The position numbers and the translations under genes are program-made. Positions 35,896 through 43,642 of a DNA stretch of 64,000 nucleotides are shown in pieces. Below the pieces are notes generated by a model. It ran no database searches. It was given only the letters and a program-made list of their open reading frames with translations, and was not told the DNA's origin. Each line of letters begins with the position of its first letter. Within the stretch, counting starts at the first letter, position 1. The DNA comes from Kallotenue papyrolyticum (GTDB lineage Bacteria; Chloroflexota; Chloroflexia; Chloroflexales; Kallotenuaceae), in assembly GCF_000526415.1 (NCBI RefSeq), contig NZ_JAGA01000002.1:2100001-2164000 (forward strand), given 5' to 3'.

Positions 35896-36900
35896 TCAGG
35901 GCAGCAGGTACTGTTCCAGATCGTCCAGCACGCGCTCGGCAGCCAGGTAGCCCAGTCCCAACATCCAGTGGTCGTCCGACACCTCGTACACGCGGTCCCG
36001 CTGCACCACCTGCAACTGCGCCCAGAGCGCATCGCTCTCAAACTCGCGCTTGGGGGTTTGGTCGGCCGGGCCGTAGTGCGTCACGAACAGCACATCGGCG
36101 TCGAGCTGCGGGATCAGCTCGCGGTTGACCTCGGTCCAGGTCTTGTCGCTGAGCTGTTGCGCCGCAGGGCGTGCCACCCCCACGTCGTCCAGGAGCGTGC
36201 CGATGAATGAGCCGCGCTGGTACTGCCGCACCTGGCCTTCCAGAAAGCGCACCACCGACACGCTGATCGCGGCAGGGTCGCCCAGCTGCTGCCGCAACTG
36301 CGCGACACGCGCCTGGTAGCGCGCCTCGATCTGCCGCGCCACGTCGCTCTTGCCCAAGGCTGCGGCGTGCAGCTTGAAGTTGTCTTTCCAGACCACGCCC
36401 ACGCGCTCGGCGAAGACGGTCGGGGCGATCTGCGCCAGTTGCTCGTAGATGGCTTCGTGGCGCACCTTGTTGCTGATGATCAGGTCGGGCTTGAGGCGGA
36501 GGATGGTCTCCAGGTCGGGCTCGGCGATGGTGCCGACCGTGGTGATGCCGGCGGTGCGCTCGCCGAAGTAGGCTTGGAAGCCCATGCCGGGCAGGGCCTC
36601 CACCGCGCCGACGGGCGTGATGCCCAGCGCCAGCACGCTGTCGAGCTCGCCGGTGTCGAGCACCACCACCCGCTGCGGGTTGCGCGGCACGCGCGTCTCG
36701 CCCATGGCATGCCGAATCAGCCGTGTGGCGTCCGCCGCCGGGGCGTCGCTCGTCGCCGGGGCCTCGCTCGCCGGCGCAGGACTAGACGCCGGGGTGGGGG
36801 ATGGCGCCGAGGCCGACGGCGCGGCAGCCGGGCCGCAGGCAACCAGGGATATCAACAGCGCGCTGCCCAGCAGGGCCGGCCGCAATCGAGCGATGAACAT
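35896..36900 (-). CDS. Iron-siderophore binding lipoprotein (FecB/FatB-like), copy 2
   Basis: A 334-residue lipoprotein and first gene of the iron operon. The signal 'LLGSALLISLVAC' ends in a lipobox. An Ala/Ser/Pro linker leads to a class III periplasmic-binding domain ('NPQRVVVLDTGELDSVLALG' near residue 75, 'LETILRLKPDLIISNKVRHE' near 130, C-terminal 'LGLGYLAAERVLDDL'). It differs clearly from the copy at 33563, so the transporter may accept two ligands. GGGAGG precedes the ATG. A consensus promoter and two Fur boxes lie upstream. Confidence 0.92.
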   Translation of the reverse strand: MFIARLRPALLGSALLISLVACGPAAAPSASAPSPTPASSPAPASEAPATSDAPAADATRLIRHAMGETRVPRNPQRVVVLDTGELDSVLALGITPVGAVEALPGMGFQAYFGERTAGITTVGTIAEPDLETILRLKPDLIISNKVRHEAIYEQLAQIAPTVFAERVGVVWKDNFKLHAAALGKSDVARQIEARYQARVAQLRQQLGDPAAISVSVVRFLEGQVRQYQRGSFIGTLLDDVGVARPAAQQLSDKTWTEVNRELIPQLDADVLFVTHYGPADQTPKREFESDALWAQLQVVQRDRVYEVSDDHWMLGLGYLAAERVLDDLEQYLLP

Positions 36901-36946
36901 CGGTGATCCTCCCAATGGCGCTACGGGTTTGATGGTAGCGGGCTGT

Positions 36947-36975
36947 AGGATACAGAAAGGTGCGAGATTTGTCAA
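36947..36975 (-). promoter_or_regulatory. Sigma70-type promoter of the iron-uptake operon
   Basis: Minus-strand TTGACA (36975-36970) and TATCCT (36952-36947) with a 17-base spacer, about 47 bases from the first start codon. Two Fur boxes lie 13 and 54 bases upstream of the -35. Confidence 0.75.
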
Positions 36976-36987
36976 GTATTTTTACTT

Positions 36988-37002
36988 TGGTAATCATTAT
37001 CA
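36988..37002. promoter_or_regulatory. Fur box 1
   Basis: TGGTAATCATTATCA matches 14 of 15 bases of the 7-1-7 Fur consensus TGATAATnATTATCA. It lies 13 bases upstream of the -35 of the iron operon. Confidence 0.8.
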
Positions 37003-37028
37003 TGTGGTAATTTGTTCAGAAAAATTTG

Positions 37029-37049
37029 TGATAATCATTATCATAATGA
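37029..37049. promoter_or_regulatory. Fur box 2 (extended, overlapping)
   Basis: TGATAATCATTATCA at 37029-37043 is a perfect 7-1-7 Fur box. The next bases, ATAATGA, extend it into a second overlapping repeat, as in high-affinity sites that bind two Fur dimers. Confidence 0.88.
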
Positions 37050-37136
37050 TTTACAAAGGGTAGGTCGCCGTCCAAACACACCGCCGCCCGTCAGGGCGAC
37101 GGGCGGCGGCAGGAGCGAATGGGCAAAGGCCGGCGG

Positions 37137-38393
37137 CTAGGCGCTCTGACCGTTGTGCGGCGCACCGGCACCCAGCGCCTGGGGTAGCAACTGGGCCAAC
37201 AGCAGCGTGGTGAGTGCCGAACGATCGGTGCTGCCGTCGCTCCGCACCACCAGCGGTCGCGGCGCACTGCGCACCAGCTTTTCGGCCACCTCCAGCCGGC
37301 GCAGCGCCAGCTCGTACTGCAGCACGGCGCGGTTGTCCTGATAGGCCTGTCCCAGGTGTTGCAGCCCGCGCGCCTCGTTTTCGGCGGCGGTGAGCGCAGC
37401 GCGGCCTTGAGCCTCGATCTCCCAGCGGATGCGCTGGGCCTCGGTTTCACGCTGCTGCAGCATCTTGGCGACATCCTCGCGCGCCTTGTTGGTGGCTTCG
37501 CGCACCTCGATCAGTTTGGCGTCGCGAATCTTCTTGGCGCGCTCGATCTCCATCAGCAGCGCGTCACTGCGCTGCTTGCGGATCAGCTCCCATTCGCGCG
37601 CATAGGCTTCCAGCTCCTTGGCCACACGCTCGCGGGTGGCCAGGTGCTGCTGATACTGATCGGGCAGCTGCACATCGGGAATGTTGGCGCCGGTGATGCG
37701 CACGCCGTAGCGCGCCAGCAGCCGGTTGAGCGAGGCCTGCATGTCGCCCACGTCGCTGCCGCGCAGGTCGTAGGCGCGCTCGGTATGCACCTGCCGGCTG
37801 CGCTGACGAATAGCGTCCTGCACGGCGCTGGAGAGCAGCATGTCGAAGTTGCTGGCGCCGATGTTGCGCACAAAGGCGATCGGATCCTCGATCTTGAACT
37901 TCAGAAAGAACTCGATCGACTTGAGTGGCACATTCTCATAGGTCGGCGCGGACAGCACCGGCGCAGTATAGGGGATCTCGGTGGAGGTATCCACAATGTA
38001 CTCCACCTTCTGCCAGGGCAGCCACAGGTAGTGCCGGCCCGGCGCGAGCGTGCCGACGATGCGCCCGAAGTGCGATAGGATGCCGGTGGTGCCCTGCTCG
38101 ATCTCGACGATCGATGAGCGCCAGAGCCAGATCAGCGCCAGCAGCAGCAGCGCCACACCGCCCAGCCCGGCCAGCGCGCGGAGCGCCATGCTGCCGGTGA
38201 AGATCGCCACGCCGCCAAGGTAGATCGCCAGCGCCAGCAGCACCAGCCAACCGAGCCGGCGGCGGTCCCGCGGAATGACCACCGGCACCAGGTGGCCTTC
38301 CTCGCCGCTGCGCAGCAGCTGACGGATGCGGTTCCAGGAAGCGACCGCTTCCTTGATGCGGCTAAAGCCCTGCTGTCGAAGATCCATGCTCAT
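37137..38393 (-). CDS. SPFH/band 7 membrane protein (second of tandem pair)
   Basis: A 418-residue protein. Two membrane helices near the N-terminus (about 47-90) are followed by an SPFH domain ('IVEIEQGTTGILSHFGRI', 'GRHYLWLPWQKVEYIVDT', 'FFLKFKIEDPIAFV', 'DAIRQRSRQVHTE'). A long Glu/Arg/Ala-rich helix (about 240-365) would form a coiled coil. Such proteins assemble into membrane rings that organise microdomains or regulate proteases. The ATG overlaps the stop of the upstream SPFH gene (ATGA). The homologous neighbour suggests hetero-oligomerisation, as with HflK/HflC. Confidence 0.88.
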   Translation of the reverse strand: MSMDLRQQGFSRIKEAVASWNRIRQLLRSGEEGHLVPVVIPRDRRRLGWLVLLALAIYLGGVAIFTGSMALRALAGLGGVALLLLALIWLWRSSIVEIEQGTTGILSHFGRIVGTLAPGRHYLWLPWQKVEYIVDTSTEIPYTAPVLSAPTYENVPLKSIEFFLKFKIEDPIAFVRNIGASNFDMLLSSAVQDAIRQRSRQVHTERAYDLRGSDVGDMQASLNRLLARYGVRITGANIPDVQLPDQYQQHLATRERVAKELEAYAREWELIRKQRSDALLMEIERAKKIRDAKLIEVREATNKAREDVAKMLQQRETEAQRIRWEIEAQGRAALTAAENEARGLQHLGQAYQDNRAVLQYELALRRLEVAEKLVRSAPRPLVVRSDGSTDRSALTTLLLAQLLPQALGAGAPHNGQSA

Positions 38394-39907
38394 GCCGCGC
38401 CTCCCTCCGAGGTGGTGGTGCCGGCCTGCACGTCGCGTTCGGCCAGCACCTGTTGAATCTGCGCTGCGCGCTGCTCGATGCGCTGCTGAATCGTGGCCAT
38501 GCGCTGGCGGATCGCCTGCAGATCGTCCAGGCTGAAGATCGACTCCTCCGCCGCGCCGAGCAGGTGCTGCGCCAGCGCGGTAAAGTCGATCTGCTCATCG
38601 GCCTGCGCGCCGATCTGCACCACCTGCGGCAGATTGCCGGCGATCGCTTCGAGGCGGTCGAGCGCGCGTTGCTGGAAGCGATACTGTAGGATTTCGGGGT
38701 AGGCCGCGCTGCTGGCGGCGCGGATGTCGAGTGCCTGCGCCTCCAGCAGCGCCGCGTTGGCGCGCGCGGCGCTTTCGGCTTCAACCATCAACTGCTGAGC
38801 GTAGGCGTTGGCGCGGTGCGTTTCGCGCTCGCGTGCCACATCGATCTGCGCCTGATAGGTGGCGATTTCGGCACGAATCGCCGAAAGCTGTTCGCGCAGC
38901 GCCGCCAGCTCGCGGTTGAGATCGCCCTCGTCCTGCTCCTTGCGCAGTTTGAGCTGGTACTGGTAGGTGTAGGCTTCCTTGGCGACGCGCACCATTTCGG
39001 GCGCGGCCAGGTCCATGCGGTATTCCTGACTCGACGGTTCGGCATGCGTGATGTTGGCATTGGTGAAGCGCACCGCCGGCAGAAACTGCTGGTTGAGGCT
39101 ATCGAGCATGCTTTGCGTGTTTTCGCCTACCAGGTCGTAGATCTTTTCGGCCTTTTGCTCGTAGATCAGTGCGCGCGTCACTTCGCTGATCGCGTTTTGC
39201 AGCTTTTCGGCAAAACCGCGCACGCCGCCCAGCGAGAAAATAAAGGCCGCCGGATCTTCGATCTTGAACTGCAGAAAGAGATCAACCGAGGCATTGACGC
39301 GTTCGGCGGTGGGCGCCTCGCGGATCGGCGCGTTGTAGGGATACTCGCGCGTGGTGTTGACGATGTAGCTGACGCGCTTCCAGGGATTGAGCAGCCAGAC
39401 GCGGCCCGCCGGAACGATCGCCTCCAGCTTGCCGAACTTGGTGATCAGCGCCTGGCAACCGTCGGGCACCATAGCGAAGCTGTTTTTCCAGGCGCTATAC
39501 GCGGCGTACAGCCCCACCAGCAGCCAATAGTGCGGCCCGAACAGGGTCTGAGCGGCGTTGGTCAGCCCCAGCGTGTCGATCGTCGCCAACGCCCTGCGTC
39601 CAAACAGACCCAGCACGATCAACAGCCCCGCCCACACCACCCAGCGGTACGAGCGGCGATCCTTGGGGATCACCACCGGTGAAATGACGTTCGTAAACTG
39701 ACCGCTCGGCTCGCGCTGGGGAAAGGAGCGGTTGACGATCTCGGCGGCATCATCCAACGCGGCGGTCATCTGGTCGATGCGCGTGCCGGCGGACTCGCCC
39801 CGCTCGCGCGCTGAGAGAAAATCTTCCGCGCGCAGCCGGAACTGTTCGAACTGTTCACTTTGGACGGCCTCGGCAAGGCCACGGACAGTCTGTTGCAGAT
39901 CTCGCAT
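38390..39907 (-). CDS. SPFH/band 7 membrane protein (first of tandem pair)
   Basis: A 505-residue protein from the chosen ATG. A helical N-terminal region comes first, then membrane segments near 90 and 120 ('WVVWAGLLIVLGLFG'). The SPFH domain has 'GRVWLLNPWKRVSYIVNT', 'DLFLQFKIEDPAAFIFSLG' and 'ALIYEQKAEKIYDLVG', and a ~150-residue coiled coil follows. It ends in overlap with the second SPFH gene. The start is uncertain: the ATG at 39907 has no ribosome site, while a strong AAGGAGG (39970-39964) sits 8 bases before an in-frame CTG at 39955, a possible non-canonical start. Confidence 0.85.
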   Translation of the reverse strand: MRDLQQTVRGLAEAVQSEQFEQFRLRAEDFLSARERGESAGTRIDQMTAALDDAAEIVNRSFPQREPSGQFTNVISPVVIPKDRRSYRWVVWAGLLIVLGLFGRRALATIDTLGLTNAAQTLFGPHYWLLVGLYAAYSAWKNSFAMVPDGCQALITKFGKLEAIVPAGRVWLLNPWKRVSYIVNTTREYPYNAPIREAPTAERVNASVDLFLQFKIEDPAAFIFSLGGVRGFAEKLQNAISEVTRALIYEQKAEKIYDLVGENTQSMLDSLNQQFLPAVRFTNANITHAEPSSQEYRMDLAAPEMVRVAKEAYTYQYQLKLRKEQDEGDLNRELAALREQLSAIRAEIATYQAQIDVARERETHRANAYAQQLMVEAESAARANAALLEAQALDIRAASSAAYPEILQYRFQQRALDRLEAIAGNLPQVVQIGAQADEQIDFTALAQHLLGAAEESIFSLDDLQAIRQRMATIQQRIEQRAAQIQQVLAERDVQAGTTTSEGGAA

Positions 39908-40244
39908 CGCTGTTTGGCGCCGAGTCGTGCCGGGAGCCCGGCTCCTGCGACTCAGGCGCGCTGCCTCCTTTCTGACAGTGAACGTCTGGAAGACCTCACT
40001 CGCTGCCGACAATGGTGCGCGTGTTGCCTCGCCGGCATGGGCGGATTGCCATCAACCGTTTGGATCACTATAGCAAGCCGGGCAAGCCGGCTCGTGCTGC
40101 GCTACCATCAGGTACGCAGCGCGGGCCCGGGGGTTGCGCGCCGTTCGCCAGCAGCGGGCGTTTCAGGTATGCTATGCGCGGGCGGCGCTGCGCGCTTCTG
40201 CCGGCAGCGTGCTTAGGCGAGCAGATCGACAGGAGGCATACAGC

Positions 40245-41228
40245 ATGAAGGTACTGGTTACGGGTGGAGCGGGCTACATCGGCTCGCACACAGTGCGGCT
40301 GCTGCGCGAACGCGGCTACGAGGTGGTGGTGCTCGACAGCCTGGAGTACGGCCACCGCGCTGCGATCGGCGACACGCCGTTGATCCAGGGCGACACCGCC
40401 GACGGGGCGCTGCTGCGGCGCATTTTTCAAGAGCAGGGCACCCAGGCGGTGATCCATTTCGCCGCCTACAAAGCCGCCGGTGAGTCGATGGAGCAGCCGG
40501 GCCGCTACTTCGAGAACAACGTCTGCGGCTCGCTAGCGTTGCTGCGTGCCATGCAGGCGGCCAACGTGCGCTTCATCGTCTTTTCATCGAGCTGTGCCGT
40601 CTATGGCACGCCCGCGCAGTTGCCGGTCGGTGAAGATCACCCCCTGCACCCCGAAAGTCCCTATGGCGAGAGCAAGCGTATGGTCGAGCAGATGCTGCAC
40701 TGGTTCGACATCTGCCATGGGCTGCGCTACGCCAGCCTGCGCTACTTCAACGCCGCGGGCGCCTGGCCCGATGCGTCCATGGGCGAGGACTGGCGCATCA
40801 CGCTCAACCTGATCCCGCTGGTGATGAAGGCCGCGCTGGGTGTGATCCCGCGCGTGCAGGTCTTCGGCACCGACTACCCCACCCCCGATGGGACGGCCAT
40901 TCGCGATTACATCCATGTACTCGATCTGGCCGATGCCCACGTGCGGGCGTTGGAGTACATCGTGCGCGAGGATCGCTCCGCGATCTTCAACCTGGGCACC
41001 GGCCAGGGCTCCTCGGTGCAGGAGGTGATCGACATGGCGCGGCGCGTCAGCGGCGTTGATATTCCGGTGGAGTACACCGCCCGGCGCAAGGGCGATCCGG
41101 TGGCGATCTACGCCGACAACCGCAAAGCGCGGCAGCTCCTCGGCTGGCAGCCGCAGTATGGCCTGGAGGAGATTATCCGCCATGCCTGGCAATGGCACTC
41201 GACGCATCCCCACGGCTATGCTGATTGA
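40245..41228 (+). CDS. galE: UDP-glucose 4-epimerase
   Basis: A 327-residue extended short-chain dehydrogenase/reductase. The NAD motif 'GGAGYIGSHTVRLL' begins at residue 7, the Ser of the catalytic triad lies in 'VFSSSCAVYG' and the YxxxK pair in 'SPYGESKRMVEQML'. 'DYIHVLDLADAHVRAL' near 225 is typical of GalE. It interconverts UDP-glucose and UDP-galactose and would complete the Leloir route begun by galK at 3242. AGGAGG precedes the ATG. The acyltransferase gene begins inside its last codons. Confidence 0.94.
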   Translation: MKVLVTGGAGYIGSHTVRLLRERGYEVVVLDSLEYGHRAAIGDTPLIQGDTADGALLRRIFQEQGTQAVIHFAAYKAAGESMEQPGRYFENNVCGSLALLRAMQAANVRFIVFSSSCAVYGTPAQLPVGEDHPLHPESPYGESKRMVEQMLHWFDICHGLRYASLRYFNAAGAWPDASMGEDWRITLNLIPLVMKAALGVIPRVQVFGTDYPTPDGTAIRDYIHVLDLADAHVRALEYIVREDRSAIFNLGTGQGSSVQEVIDMARRVSGVDIPVEYTARRKGDPVAIYADNRKARQLLGWQPQYGLEEIIRHAWQWHSTHPHGYAD

Positions 41229-41847
41229 GCGCCGCGCGCTGGGCATGGCGCTGCTGGCCTACCTACTCGGCGCGCTTCCGGGCGCGTGGCTGGTGGCGCG
41301 GCTGCGCGGCTATGATCTGCGCCGGCTCGGCGATGGCAATCCCGGCGCGCACAACGTGATGCGCCATGTCGGGCGTGGCTGGGGCCTGCTGGCGCTGTTG
41401 ATCGATGCCGGCAAAGGCGCGCTGGCGGTGCGTCTGGCACAGCGCCGGGGCACAGGCTGGCCGGCGGTGGTGGCGGGCTGGCTGGCGGTGCTGGGCAACA
41501 ACACCTCGCCCGCGCTGGGCGGACGCGGCGGTAAGGGCCTGGCAGTCGCCTGCGGCGTGACGCTGGCGCTGTTTCCGCGCCTGGCCGGGGGCCTGCTCGC
41601 CACCGCGGCGCTGTTGATCGCGCTGACGCGCAATCTGGCGTTGAGCGCGCTGGTCTGCGGCCTGGGGCTGGCCGCCCTGGCGCGGCGCTGCGGCTACCCG
41701 CCCAGCCATGGCTGGGCGCCGCTGGGCCTGCTGGCGCTGATGGGCTGGAAGCAATGGCCCGATCTGCGGCGTATGTGGCGGGAAGCACCCAGCAAGCGCG
41801 CGCTGATCCTGGAGCGCTGGATCATCGATCGGCAGGCGCGGCTCTAA
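41218..41847 (+). CDS. PlsY-like glycerol-3-phosphate acyltransferase
   Basis: A 209-residue membrane protein with about five helices. The three PlsY motifs can be recognised in modified form: 'GDGNPGAHNVMR' (about 36), 'DAGKGALAVRLAQR' (about 62) and 'GGRGGKGLAVACG' (about 100). PlsY transfers acyl groups from acyl-phosphate to glycerol-3-phosphate, the first step of phospholipid synthesis. The usual 'GHxFP' before the third motif is replaced by 'LGNNTSP', so activity may differ. It overlaps the galE stop by 11 bases. Confidence 0.75.
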   Translation: MLIERRALGMALLAYLLGALPGAWLVARLRGYDLRRLGDGNPGAHNVMRHVGRGWGLLALLIDAGKGALAVRLAQRRGTGWPAVVAGWLAVLGNNTSPALGGRGGKGLAVACGVTLALFPRLAGGLLATAALLIALTRNLALSALVCGLGLAALARRCGYPPSHGWAPLGLLALMGWKQWPDLRRMWREAPSKRALILERWIIDRQARL

Positions 41848-41896
41848 GGCGTGCTGTACAATGTACGGCAGTCACCATCTGGAGCAGGACAAATCT

Positions 41897-42712
41897 ATGT
41901 TGCAGCATGTCACGCTTGCCTTTATCGGCGCCGGCATGATGGGCGAGGCGATGATCGCCGGCTTGCTGAAGGAACAGCTGGTGCCGGCCGAGCAGATCAT
42001 CGCTACCGCGCCGCGCGCCGATCGCCGCCAGGAGTTGCACGCGCGCTACGGCGTGCGCGTGACCGACGATAATCGCGCTGCGGCACATGAGGCGGATGTG
42101 GTGATCTTTGCGCTCAAGCCGCAGACCTTGCCCAAGGTCTTGCCGACGCTGCGCGGCGCAGTACAGCCCAGCGATCTGGTGATCTCGATCATCGCCGGCG
42201 CGACGATCGCCACCTTTCGCGACACGCTCAGCCATGCGGCGATCGTGCGCGCCATGCCCAACACCCCGGCGCAGATCGCCGCGGGCATGACCGTCTGGAC
42301 CGCCACCGAAGCGGTGACCGACGCGCAGCACGAGATGACGCGCACGATCCTTGGCGCGCTGGGCAAGCAACACTTTGTCGCCGACGAGAAGTATATCGAT
42401 ATGGCAACCGCGCTCTCCGGCACGGGACCGGCCTACTGCTTTCTGCTGCTAGAAGCGCTGGTTGATGCTGGTGTGCACCTCGGCTTTCCGCGGCGCGTGG
42501 CCGAGGAGCTGGTGTTGCAGACCATGTACGGCTCGGTGCTGTTCGCGATGCAGTCGGGCAAGCACCTGGCCGAGCTGCGCAACATGGTCACCTCGCCGGG
42601 TGGCACCTCCGCCGAGGCACTCCATGCGCTGGAGCGCGGCGGGCTGCGCACGGTGATGGCGGAGGGCGTTTGGGCGGCCTATCGCCGCGCGCAGGAGCTG
42701 GGCAAGAAGTAG
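41897..42712 (+). CDS. proC: Pyrroline-5-carboxylate reductase
   Basis: A 271-residue NAD(P)H-dependent reductase for the last step of proline synthesis. The Rossmann motif is 'FIGAGMMGEAMIAGLL' (about 9-24). 'IFALKPQTLPKVL', 'IIAGATIATF' and 'VRAMPNTPAQIAAG' are family blocks. The C-terminal domain has 'ALSGTGPAYCFLLLEAL' and 'MVTSPGGTSAEALHALE', the P5C-binding region. The start is the ATG that leaves a short mature N-terminus ahead of the Rossmann strand, with an AGGA-type ribosome site upstream. It appears independent of the GalE/PlsY pair. Confidence 0.95.
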   Translation: MLQHVTLAFIGAGMMGEAMIAGLLKEQLVPAEQIIATAPRADRRQELHARYGVRVTDDNRAAAHEADVVIFALKPQTLPKVLPTLRGAVQPSDLVISIIAGATIATFRDTLSHAAIVRAMPNTPAQIAAGMTVWTATEAVTDAQHEMTRTILGALGKQHFVADEKYIDMATALSGTGPAYCFLLLEALVDAGVHLGFPRRVAEELVLQTMYGSVLFAMQSGKHLAELRNMVTSPGGTSAEALHALERGGLRTVMAEGVWAAYRRAQELGKK

Positions 42713-42760
42713 GGGCCGCGGCGGGCCGGGAAGGGGACGCGCCGCGCCAGGGAGCAGCGT

Positions 42761-43561
42761 ATGCAGCGCTTCAATCGCACCCGTCTGATCACCACCGCCG
42801 ATCCCGCCTACCAGCGCCATGTGGCCGAGATGCAGTTGCAGCGCGCCAATCAGCGCGCCATGCGCCCGCCCTCGCAGCGCGATCTCTTCGGCGGCGAGGC
42901 GGAAGAGCTTTTGCGCGCGGCGCTGGCGGCGCGCTTTCCCCTCTCGGAGCGCCGCATCGTCGAGTACGAGGAGCGCCGTGGCCGGACCTGGCAGCGCAAG
43001 TATCGCGAACTGGACGCGGTGATCCTCGACGCGCCCAGCCGCGTCCACGTCTTCGAGATCAAGGCCAGTCGCCGCGCCGGTGCGCTGCACCGCGCTCTGC
43101 AGCAGTTGCGCGATACGCGTGAGATCCTGCGGCTGGCCGTGCGCCAGGTGAGCGCAACCGTGCTGTTCGTCGATACCGGCACGATCACCGAGGAAGAGCG
43201 CGCGGCGCTGGCCGCCGCGCCCGACGCGCCCGAACAACTGCCCCAAACGCTTGACGAGGCCATCGCCGAGCATCCGGAGCTGCGCCGCGTCAGCACGCTC
43301 GATGCGCTCAGCGCCTTTCCCGAAGCGATCGAGCTGCTGGTGGTGAGCGTAGATGACATCATCGCGCTGGCCGGCGATCGGCCGCTCTCGCTCGACTGGG
43401 AGGCCGATGAGTTGGCGGAAGAGGAAGAGCGCGCACTGCCCGCGGAACCCACGCCGTTGCTCTTCTCTAGCGGTGACGATGACGCGGAAGCGGAAAGTCC
43501 GTTTGCTGCCGCGCTGCGGCGCGCGCAGCAAGCTGAGCGTCGCCCGCGGCGCGAGGGCTGA
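42761..43561 (+). CDS. Uncharacterised protein with PD-(D/E)XK-like nuclease signature
   Basis: A 266-residue soluble protein. The central segment reads 'RKYRELDAVILD', then 'VHVFEIKASRR', then 'ALHRALQQLRDTREIL'. That is an Asp, an E-x-K and a downstream Gln/Leu helix spaced as in PD-(D/E)XK nucleases. The N-terminus is basic, and the C-terminal ~80 residues are acidic and low complexity. A DNA-processing role is possible but unproven. It follows proC by 48 bases and has no clear partner. A bidirectional hairpin separates it from the convergent stress-protein gene. Confidence 0.65.
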   Translation: MQRFNRTRLITTADPAYQRHVAEMQLQRANQRAMRPPSQRDLFGGEAEELLRAALAARFPLSERRIVEYEERRGRTWQRKYRELDAVILDAPSRVHVFEIKASRRAGALHRALQQLRDTREILRLAVRQVSATVLFVDTGTITEEERAALAAAPDAPEQLPQTLDEAIAEHPELRRVSTLDALSAFPEAIELLVVSVDDIIALAGDRPLSLDWEADELAEEEERALPAEPTPLLFSSGDDDAEAESPFAAALRRAQQAERRPRREG

Positions 43562-43589
43562 AGCGGGGCCGCGCACCGCCGCCGGGCAC

Positions 43590-43625
43590 ACTACGACGGC
43601 AGGACTGAGCGCCTGCCGTCGTAGT
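43590..43625. terminator. Bidirectional terminator hairpin
   Basis: A perfect 14-bp inverted repeat (arms 43590-43603 and 43612-43625) with an 8-base loop, lying between convergent genes ending at 43561 and 43643. Confidence 0.65.
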
Positions 43626-43642
43626 CACGTCACGGTGTTGCG

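Noticed and set aside
37029-37049. A CRISPR-like or phage repeat made of the AT-rich palindromes at 36.98-37.05 kb
   Set aside because: The sequence fits overlapping Fur boxes beside an iron-uptake promoter. There are no spacers and no cas genes.
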